Part shown: piece by piece, positions 7,624 to 13,161 of the stretch
Numbering within the stretch: position 1 is the first letter of the stretch
Layout: each line of letters opens with the position of its first letter
DNA from: CAZITB01 sp964542055
GTDB lineage: Bacteria > Planctomycetota > Phycisphaerae > Sedimentisphaerales > CAMDDF01
Direction of reading: 5' to 3'
Length of the DNA stretch: 21,635 nt
Assembly: GCA_964542055.1 (NCBI GenBank)
Contig: CAZITB010000037.1
Location: 1 to 21,635, forward strand
Made by a program: the position numbers and the translations under genes
The notes under the pieces: generated by a model
What the model saw: only the letters and a program-made list of their open reading frames with translations
Databases searched by the model: none
What the model was told of the DNA's origin: nothing

Positions 7624-7660
7624 AAAAAAGAACCGGCAGACAGATAATCTGCCTGCCGGT
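7624..7660 (-). terminator. Strong intrinsic terminator between Hsp70 and VWA genes
   Basis: Minus-strand hairpin with 13-bp arms (7648-7660 and 7632-7644, one G-U pair), loop TTA, followed by TCTTTTTT. It lies only about 25 bases before the VWA start codon, leaving almost no room for a new promoter. It therefore probably works as a partial terminator that lowers VWA/YggT-like expression relative to the Hsp70. Confidence 0.88.
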
Positions 7661-7672
7661 AAGATGATAAAA

Positions 7673-9181
7673 TTAAGCAGCAGTTGCCTCGGTATTGCCA
7701 TTATCTGTTGCAATGTCATAGGTTATTTCCATTTCGGCAGTTTTGCCACTTGCGTTATCGCGAGCCTTTGCAGTTAGAAGGCCGTTGGCATCAAGAGAAA
7801 AGGTAACCTCAATTCTTCCGATAAGGTCCGGCCTTGGAGGCAGGTCCTGCAGTTGGAAAATACCTAGTTCTAGACAGTCATCTGCCATTTTTCCATTGTC
7901 GCCTTCAAGAACTTTGAGTGTAACTGCTGTTTGATTAGGCTCGCTTAATTTAAATAGCTTTGTCTGAATTGATGGTATGGCTGTATCTCTTGAAAGGATT
8001 TCACTGCATATCTGCCTGTCACCATCTAATGCCATTATGCCAATATTATGGCTTAAGATGTCGTTAACAAATATATCAGGTCCTGGCAAGACAACATCGC
8101 CGCATGTATATGTCTTGCCTTCTATTTCACATTTGATTCTTCCGGCAATTACAGCACCAAAAGCGGCGGCAGAATGGGGCTCACATCTTTTTGAAACTTT
8201 TTTGCCCATTAACTCTTCAAGCATGTCTGTGATAATAGGCATCATTGAGCCACCGCCAACGGCATATATCTCATTGATATCAGTAATTTTGAGATTGGCC
8301 TGTTTGACCACAGAAGCAGTTTTTTCAATGGTCTTTCTGGCAAGGTCTTCTACCCACTGGTTGAACTGGTCGCGTTTAACAGTTAACTGCAGTTGTTTGC
8401 CTTCACAGAACAGAACTATAGATGTCTGGCTCTGGGCAGAGAGACTTATCTTTAATTGCTCTATCCTCTGTGCCATCTCCTGGTAAAATAGAGGCTGCTC
8501 TTCTTTGGAAGGTCTAAAACCGTTTTCAGCCTCGAATTCGTCCAGGAGTCTTGCAGCTATACAAGCATTAAAATCTCTGCCGCCAAGCTGCTGAAGACCA
8601 TCAGTGGCGATAATGTCCATTGTATTACCGTTGCTGCGAACGATTGAAACATCAAAGGTGCCTCCGCCAAGGTCATATACCAGTGCAGTTGACCCTTTTC
8701 GTTCATAGATATTGTTTCCAAGTGCCGCTGCAGTTGGTTCATGTGGTGTGAGGATAATCTCTATCCCGACAGATTTACCGGCTTCTATTGTCTCTCTTTT
8801 CTGGAGGTCATTATAGTTTGCCGGCACGGTGACAACAGCCTGATTTACCACCGAGTCTGTTTTTGCTTCGATATTTTCCTTTGCATCGGCTAACAGGACG
8901 GCCAGTATATCCTTTGCTGTATAGGCTTTTCCTCTATCATTGGTATACAGGGTATGGTCAGTGCCCATATCCCTTTTCCAATTTACAACAAGCCTTTCCG
9001 GTTGTGCAAAGCCCGCGTTTAGAGCCTCGGTTCCAATGACGATGGAACCGTCCTGGGAGAAGAACACCGCACTTGGCGTAAAAGATTCGCCGAAACGATT
9101 GGTTATCACTTTAGGGTTTCCGGCCTGATCGACCACGGCATACTTGAAACGAGAGTTTCCAGCGTCAATTCCAGGTATCAT
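7673..9181 (-). CDS. Divergent Hsp70 (DnaK-like) chaperone lacking the lid
   Basis: ATP-driven chaperone of the Hsp70 family. The actin-like ATPase domain shows phosphate-1 'GIDAGNSRFKYAVV' (4-17), 'VVTVPANYNDLQKRETIEAG' (116-135), 'EPTAAAL', phosphate-2 'YDLGGGTFDVSIV' (169-181) and adenosine motif 'YAVGGGSMMPII' (about 311). A substrate-binding beta domain follows ('DILSHNIGIMAL...'). The protein stops at 502 residues, so the alpha-helical lid of DnaK (about 640 residues) is essentially absent. GAAGGAGAA before the ATG overlaps the stop of the GrpE-like gene. A dedicated chaperone with its exchange factor on a mobile element suggests assembly or gating of an element-encoded machine rather than general folding (inference). 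Confidence 0.95.
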   Translation of the reverse strand: MIPGIDAGNSRFKYAVVDQAGNPKVITNRFGESFTPSAVFFSQDGSIVIGTEALNAGFAQPERLVVNWKRDMGTDHTLYTNDRGKAYTAKDILAVLLADAKENIEAKTDSVVNQAVVTVPANYNDLQKRETIEAGKSVGIEIILTPHEPTAAALGNNIYERKGSTALVYDLGGGTFDVSIVRSNGNTMDIIATDGLQQLGGRDFNACIAARLLDEFEAENGFRPSKEEQPLFYQEMAQRIEQLKISLSAQSQTSIVLFCEGKQLQLTVKRDQFNQWVEDLARKTIEKTASVVKQANLKITDINEIYAVGGGSMMPIITDMLEELMGKKVSKRCEPHSAAAFGAVIAGRIKCEIEGKTYTCGDVVLPGPDIFVNDILSHNIGIMALDGDRQICSEILSRDTAIPSIQTKLFKLSEPNQTAVTLKVLEGDNGKMADDCLELGIFQLQDLPPRPDLIGRIEVTFSLDANGLLTAKARDNASGKTAEMEITYDIATDNGNTEATAA

Positions 9182-9183
9182 AA

Positions 9184-9843
9184 TTATTCTCCTTCTTTAA
9201 TAGTGTTATTATTAGTTTGTGATGGTTTGTACCTGTACAATGAAACCATCTCCATTCTCAGAATTCTTTGTGAGTCCAGCTTAAATCCCGTTCTCAGAGA
9301 ATATGCCACTTTTTTGTCAAGGTGTTTTTCTGTGGTATCTTCCCACACAAGGGATTTGCTGGTTTTAGGATCAAAATCATCACCGGGACAGTGTTCGATA
9401 CTCTCTATGTTATAGTTGGAAAGAAACTGCTTAAGCTGGGATAGTATCGAATCTATTACTTTGTTGGCATTGCAGTCTTTCTGGTATTCACGATGATTGG
9501 CGATGATGTCAAAGATCGGAAAAAGTGACCGAACCATTGGCTGGATAATATACTTGTCGTAATATTCACAGCTGAGAAGCTCATTTACTTTCCCTGAATT
9601 TTCCAGAAGCTTAATTGTCGAATCATTTTTATCCAACTTCTTTTTGATTATCTGGACATCATTAAAAACCTGCTGCTGTTTTGCTCCTGCCTGGCTTACT
9701 TGTCCTGAGATATTCTCTAACTGAAGGGGTATTTGTTTTAGCTTTTGAGGTGCATTGGCCTCGGCCAGTGCCTCAAAACTAAGTGCCAGCCACCGAAGGG
9801 CATTTAGCTCTGATTGTTGTTCGATTGTTTTTTTGTCTTCCAT
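9184..9843 (-). CDS. GrpE-like coiled-coil protein
   Basis: A 219-residue protein with a long N-terminal helix rich in heptads ('LKQIPLQLENISGQVSQAGAKQQQ' through 'KKKLDKNDSTIKLLENSG', about 35-90). Next comes 'YIIQPMVRSLFPIFDIIANH', resembling the GrpE helix 'llpvlDnleral'. The C-terminal beta-rich part 'IESIEHCPGDDFDPKTSKSLVWEDT...VAYSLRTGFKLDSQRILRMEMVSLYRY' matches the GrpE layout (G-x-x-FDP-x-x-H, G-Y-x-L-x-x-R-x-L-R-x-A-x-V). The FDP and final G-F-x-L-x-x-x-R-I-L-R are preserved. It is co-translated with the Hsp70, whose ribosome site overlaps its stop, so it is most likely the dedicated nucleotide-exchange partner. AAAGGA lies at the start. Confidence 0.75.
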   Translation of the reverse strand: MEDKKTIEQQSELNALRWLALSFEALAEANAPQKLKQIPLQLENISGQVSQAGAKQQQVFNDVQIIKKKLDKNDSTIKLLENSGKVNELLSCEYYDKYIIQPMVRSLFPIFDIIANHREYQKDCNANKVIDSILSQLKQFLSNYNIESIEHCPGDDFDPKTSKSLVWEDTTEKHLDKKVAYSLRTGFKLDSQRILRMEMVSLYRYKPSQTNNNTIKEGE

Positions 9844-9915
9844 AAAAAATCCTTTCTAAAAAATTAACATTAAAATTTACGAACCGACTTTTAGTAGCTG
9901 CAGCATATAAGCGGT

Positions 9916-9967
9916 TTCTATAGTTAAATTCCATTGAGATGGCCATCTGTCAGGAAAAATTGAAAAA
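9916..9967 (-). repeat. GGAATT regulatory repeat, copy A
   Basis: Upstream of the GrpE-like gene. It is nearly identical, without gaps, to copy B (10234-10285) over both flanks (CTGACAG on one side, TGGAATTTAACTATAGAA on the other); the 10-12 bases between differ. Here the middle is a perfect palindrome, AGATGGCCATCT (9937-9948). GGAATT (minus, 9927-9932) followed after 17 bases by TATATG would suit an ECF-sigma or other promoter. Confidence 0.55.
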
Positions 9968-9968
9968 T

Positions 9969-10175
9969 TTATCTATTGATTATTAATTTGATAATGGTAA
10001 TTAAGGTTACACAAATAAGCCCCAAAAACATCAATCCATAAACTGGGTCATCGAGATAGTAAGGAAAATCGATTCTACAAGTAATTTTATCTGAAATTCC
10101 AACCAGCTTACAAAACAGAAAAACAATAAGTACTAATACAACTAATCTAAACACATTTGTTCCTTTGATTTTCAT
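9969..10175 (-). CDS. Small membrane protein (68 aa, two TM segments)
   Basis: Unrecognised. Two hydrophobic segments (about 9-27 'FRLVVLVLIVFLFCKLVGI' and 47-66 'GLMFLGLICVTLITIIKLII') are joined by a polar stretch with 'CRIDFPYYLDDPVYG'. GAAAGGAACCGG lies upstream of the ATG at a good distance. It lies between the nuclease-like gene and the GrpE-like gene, with copies of the GGAATT repeat on both sides, which suggests that the gene and one repeat moved in together as a unit. It may be a membrane partner of the chaperone set; no specific function can be given. Confidence 0.65.
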   Translation of the reverse strand: MKIKGTNVFRLVVLVLIVFLFCKLVGISDKITCRIDFPYYLDDPVYGLMFLGLICVTLITIIKLIINR

Positions 10176-10233
10176 GATCCGGTTCCTTTCAAAAACTATA
10201 ATTTATTTGTTTGTTCTAAACTGTTAACCTTGC

Positions 10234-10285
10234 TTCTATAGTTAAATTCCACTAACTAAGGTGTCTGTCAGAAAAATCTGAAATT
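10234..10285 (-). repeat. GGAATT regulatory repeat, copy B
   Basis: Overlaps the last codons of the nuclease-like gene and lies upstream of the 68-aa membrane gene. It shares TTCTATAGTTAAATTCCA (+ strand, 10234-10251) and CTGTCAG (10265-10271) with copy A at exactly the same distance. GGAATT (minus, 10245-10250) is followed after 17 bases by TTAACA. Confidence 0.55.
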
Positions 10286-10641
10286 TTTTTGATTTCTTTT
10301 TCAAGCTGGCTAAAAAGCAGTATTTTTACAGAGTTAAAGCTGGTATTAAGATCCATGCGGTTAAGTTTATTGTTTATCCGGCAAAGCAAGTTCTTTGTTG
10401 GAACAATCACCCATATATCAACTTCAACGGTTAAGGCTTTATTGATATTGTCAATAGCATGGCGTGATGTTGTTTCGATTTCACATGCAATCATTTTGTT
10501 ATCTTTTGTTGCATACACATCGAAATATGTTGTTATGCCATTTTTCTGGTACCTGTACTCGTTACGAACTCTCCAGTTAAGTCCCTGAAAGATATTTTTG
10601 GCCCTGTTTGCAAGAGTATTGTGGAAAACTTTTCCTCTCAT
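10252..10641 (-). CDS. Small PD-(D/E)xK-like nuclease partner of the ATPase
   Basis: A 129-residue stand-alone domain. 'TTYFDVYATKDNKMIACEIETTSRH' gives Asp41 and Glu54-x-Glu56, the pattern of a restriction-endonuclease-like core, followed by 'VEVDIWVIVPTKN'. The same blocks occur at the C-terminus of the large fused ATPase at 19630-21624 ('VDIVARKDNHKIALEIETGKS', 'FDKIVIVATNKN'), so the two are homologous. The start ATG at 10641 has GGGGGA seven bases upstream; an alternative ATG at 10656 overlaps the end of the ATPase gene but has no ribosome site. The ATPase stop directly precedes it, so the pair is one translational unit. ExE instead of ExK leaves catalytic competence uncertain. Confidence 0.7.
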   Translation of the reverse strand: MRGKVFHNTLANRAKNIFQGLNWRVRNEYRYQKNGITTYFDVYATKDNKMIACEIETTSRHAIDNINKALTVEVDIWVIVPTKNLLCRINNKLNRMDLNTSFNSVKILLFSQLEKEIKKISDFSDRHLS

Positions 10642-10642
10642 T

Positions 10643-12337
10643 TTATATTCCCCCATTTTGAGCTCTGTTTTCTTTTACCACTTTTTTAGCAGGTTCAAGG
10701 GGCTGCCATATCCTTTTACTTGCCCCTCTACCGGAGGAATCCATAAGATGCTCAGCAATATATCCCTGCTCAATAAGAATTGGGCGCAGTTTGGCAAGTG
10801 TGTTTGGACTTATCCTGGCTAGTTTGACATACTCGCTTGATGACAGCATTGGATTATCTACAATGGCTTTCAAAAGTCTAAGCTGGCTGTCAGTTAGGTT
10901 GTAAGTACTACCTTTAACATTATTGACAGGATCGGTGTGGCCAACTTTTACAACAGGGGGCCATTGTGAAAACTCGACAGGCTCAATGTCATAGTTGTCA
11001 AATGCGCTTAAAGTGCTGTCTACCTGAAAATCACTGACCGGTGCAAGCGAACTCATTTTTGGCACTTTAAATAGAAAAGGATATCGCCAGTTTCCTTCGC
11101 CAAGCTGACCGACAAATGTGCCAGGTTTGATATTATGGTGACACCAGTTTACCTGTTCACTGCTTAGACCCAGATATTTACCCGCCGCCTGGTAGTCTCC
11201 AACATCACCGCATCTGCCAAGGATCTTAGTGGAAGTGATTGCAGGTATCTTGTTTGACAGGTCATCAGGAGTCAAAACCGAAATAAATAAACCTGTCCCT
11301 GTTCCTCTAACCAGTCCTGCAAGGTCTGTTATTGAATTTCCATTGTTGTTGGAAATCTCTTTTCGCTGTGAAAAGAGTCTCTGCGATTCATCCAGGCTCA
11401 TCCATATATCCATACCATTATTTGATATGCCTTTGGATATTCTTGAGATAAACTCTGCTGCTGTCAGATAGTTGAGTATTAAATCCTTACCAGCTTCGGG
11501 AAGGCCTGTAAGTTCAAAAACTACATGCTTCTGGGCTAATTTATCAACCGGCCAGCCCCTGTAATAACCGAACACTTCGGTTCCGAATGCCAGAAGCAAG
11601 GCTTCAAGGTTGTCCATTATGGCTTGTCTGGCCTGAGAATTTGCAGTTTTATCGTTTTTTACGGCATCAAAAAGATGAAAAAGTGTTGGGAACTTCTGGC
11701 TGCCGTTAAAAATATTATATTGGTTGTAAAGCTTGATTATAGTACTGCTAAGAAGCACAGAAGCCCTTGGCGGCAGATTTAAGACCTTGACGAGTATATC
11801 TGAAATTGTGGAGGTATATTCATGAGGATCGGTTTTCGATGGCAGCTGTAAAGGATTGATCTTGAATTTTCGACCTCTGATAACTGTAAGATCAATGCCA
11901 ATGTTCGTAAATGCCGGTATTAAGAGTCGAAATTCTTTTTTTCTAAGGTCAACCAGCCACATGCCCTTAACCTTATGTGCTATTTGCATAGCATAAAAGC
12001 TGACAAGAGTCGTTTTGCCGGAGCCTGTATTGGCGACTAAAAGTGTTCCGGCGTTGAGATACTGGAGAGGTGATCTTACAGGGCGACGATCTGTATCTGC
12101 GCCTATGAGAAGCTGACCATGGTTGAGCCGGGGCATCTTAAATGGTTCATTTCTACTGGCCTCTTTCCGAAGTGCCTTATCTACACGTTGAATAATTTGA
12201 CCTATGGTATATGAATCTAAAATATTCAGCCTGTAAAGCTTGAGCAGTTTCTGGCCCATTCGGTCATTAAAGACTCCAAGCTGCAGACCTGAATTAACTT
12301 TTTTCCCCAGTTCGCTAAGTATATCATCATTATTCAT
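10643..12337 (-). CDS. HerA/FtsK-superfamily ATPase with C-terminal winged helix
   Basis: A 564-residue P-loop ATPase of the HerA/VirB4/TraG type, expected to be a hexameric DNA pump. Walker A is 'NTGSGKTTL' (103-111), then 'GMWLVDLRKKEFRLLIP' (the second-strand 'D.K.ef' element), 'INPLQLP', and a Walker B-like 'IWMSLDESQRLFSQR' (near 312). A 'SVLTPDDLSNKIPAITSTKILGRCGD' stretch corresponds to the 'Q.ps.ld..i..n....i..r' element of the family. The C-terminus ('LTDSQLRLLKAIVDNP...SPNTLAKLRPILIEQGYIAE') is a winged helix. The ATG at 12337 has AAAAGGA upstream; an ATG at 12361 merely reads through that site. It overlaps the zinc-protein stop and is followed directly by its nuclease partner. Confidence 0.88.
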   Translation of the reverse strand: MNNDDILSELGKKVNSGLQLGVFNDRMGQKLLKLYRLNILDSYTIGQIIQRVDKALRKEASRNEPFKMPRLNHGQLLIGADTDRRPVRSPLQYLNAGTLLVANTGSGKTTLVSFYAMQIAHKVKGMWLVDLRKKEFRLLIPAFTNIGIDLTVIRGRKFKINPLQLPSKTDPHEYTSTISDILVKVLNLPPRASVLLSSTIIKLYNQYNIFNGSQKFPTLFHLFDAVKNDKTANSQARQAIMDNLEALLLAFGTEVFGYYRGWPVDKLAQKHVVFELTGLPEAGKDLILNYLTAAEFISRISKGISNNGMDIWMSLDESQRLFSQRKEISNNNGNSITDLAGLVRGTGTGLFISVLTPDDLSNKIPAITSTKILGRCGDVGDYQAAGKYLGLSSEQVNWCHHNIKPGTFVGQLGEGNWRYPFLFKVPKMSSLAPVSDFQVDSTLSAFDNYDIEPVEFSQWPPVVKVGHTDPVNNVKGSTYNLTDSQLRLLKAIVDNPMLSSSEYVKLARISPNTLAKLRPILIEQGYIAEHLMDSSGRGASKRIWQPLEPAKKVVKENRAQNGGI

Positions 12338-12767
12338 TTTCAGAGTCCTTTTCAAATTCAATAAATGGGTTTAATAGTAATTTTGTTGTTATTTGACGGT
12401 ATTTTTTGCGAGTGACCTTGCCAGCGCACCGGCTGCAGAGAGGGGTTTTTATTCCCTCAATAATCTTATAGTGAGTATGTTCGCGGCATATTGGTTTGCC
12501 GCAGCCTACAGGGATAGGATTGTCAGTACCACCGCAGTGCCTGTGACAATTTATGCAACTGATACCGCCACACTCAGCACATCTGCCCCCAATATCTGCA
12601 AAACATCCGCATTTTTGATTTATTTTTTCTTCAATGTAGAAGCTCTCAACTGAACCGTCGGTATTGGATTCATTGTGGAACTCATTTGTTTGACCAAGTT
12701 TATCTACTCGGGTCCGATCGTGGTTGTAACCTATTATGATTCTTTTAATTTTACGAAGAATACTCAT
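12330..12767 (-). CDS. Cys-rich multi-zinc protein (145 aa)
   Basis: Not assigned to a named family. Residues 53-114 hold eleven Cys (53, 55, 63, 66, 71, 74, 78, 89, 94, 111, 114) and four His (75, 77, 97, 99): 'CGC...CAECGGISCINCHRHC...CGKPICREHTHY...CSRC'. That is enough for two or three zinc sites, and the interleaved C-x2-C pairs recall RING/B-box or treble-clef folds. The N-terminal 50 residues are polar and basic. The ATG at 12767 has AGGAGAC upstream; the ATG at 12794 would translate that ribosome site and is unlikely. The gene is coupled to the ATPase through an 8-base overlap. It could be an adaptor or DNA-binding partner of that ATPase. Confidence 0.75.
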   Translation of the reverse strand: MSILRKIKRIIIGYNHDRTRVDKLGQTNEFHNESNTDGSVESFYIEEKINQKCGCFADIGGRCAECGGISCINCHRHCGGTDNPIPVGCGKPICREHTHYKIIEGIKTPLCSRCAGKVTRKKYRQITTKLLLNPFIEFEKDSENE

Positions 12768-12784
12768 TTTTAATGTCTCCTTAT

Positions 12785-12964
12785 TTAAAACCATGGATTT
12801 TCAAAAAGTTTGTAATTAACAAATTGCATGAATCGCCAAAGAAACTTTACAAGAAACCAGAACAAGAACATCGATAGCAGGATCGCGTCCAGTGCCAGGA
12901 ACAGATAAGCTGCAAATCTTAGGGTTTCAGCGATTTTTTCAGAGAATTTCTTTTTCCAACTCAT
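12785..12964 (-). CDS. Small single-span membrane protein (59 aa)
   Basis: Short gene with a clear ribosome site (AAGGAGA) before its ATG. It reads a basic start 'MSWKKKFSEKIAETL', then one long hydrophobic helix about 17-45 ('FAAYLFLALDAILLSMFLFW...'), then 'NYKLFENPWF'. Its stop lies within the leader of the zinc-protein gene. The positive-inside rule puts the N-terminus in the cytoplasm. It is the first larger gene of the ATPase operon and could tether the ATPase complex to the membrane (inference). Not recognised as a family. Confidence 0.65.
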   Translation of the reverse strand: MSWKKKFSEKIAETLRFAAYLFLALDAILLSMFLFWFLVKFLWRFMQFVNYKLFENPWF

Positions 12965-12965
12965 T

Positions 12966-13025
12966 TTAAGTCTCCTTCAAATTAAGATTGTCTGTAAATA
13001 CGGTACCGATCTGCTTGTTTGTCAT
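12966..13025 (-). CDS. Leader-like small ORF (19 aa) heading the ATPase operon
   Basis: ATG at 13025 with an excellent ribosome site (AAAGGAG, six bases before), encoding 'MTNKQIGTVFTDNLNLKET'. The last codons (AAG GAG ACT TAA) form the ribosome site of the 59-aa membrane gene, so its translation would run straight into that site. This suits a translational-coupling leader. It may also be a functional micro-protein; no relative is known to me. Confidence 0.5.
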   Translation of the reverse strand: MTNKQIGTVFTDNLNLKET

Positions 13026-13048
13026 TTTTGCTCCTTTGTGTTAAATGA

Positions 13049-13077
13049 TTTTTATTGTGCTTTCACAAAAGAATTCC
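13049..13077 (-). promoter_or_regulatory. Candidate promoter of the ATPase operon (GGAATT motif, copy C)
   Basis: On the minus strand GGAATT (13072-13077) is followed after 17 bases by TAAAAA (13049-13054). The inner stretch T-x-T-x-(G/A)AA-x-C aligns without gaps to copies A and B. It lies 47 bases upstream of the first start codon of the operon. GGAA is the typical -35 core of ECF-sigma promoters, and the element encodes a sigma-like factor upstream. Support is by comparison only. Confidence 0.45.
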
Positions 13078-13110
13078 AATGACAGACCGGGGGCGCAGAA
13101 AAAAATTAAA

Positions 13111-13137
13111 AAAAATTTTTAATTTTTACAGGAGTTG
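13111..13137. repeat. A/T-only perfect inverted repeat
   Basis: Perfect 12-bp arms AAAAATTAAAAA (13111-13122) and TTTTTAATTTTT (13126-13137) around AAA, just past the end of the protease gene. On the minus strand it ends in a run of T, so it could act as a weak terminator of the sigma/protease cassette, or as a bent or easily melted DNA segment upstream of the ATPase promoter. Confidence 0.5.
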
Positions 13138-13161
13138 GATTATTGAGAAAAAATCAGGTGC

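Noticed and set aside
7977..8486. 169-codon open frame on the + strand
   Set aside because: It is fully antisense to the well-conserved Hsp70 gene, has no ribosome site and shows no protein-like motif.
10643..12337. Conjugation coupling protein or VirB4 as a firm call
   Set aside because: Walker motifs fit the wider HerA/FtsK superfamily, but no relaxase or other mating-pore gene is in the window, and the partner is a nuclease.
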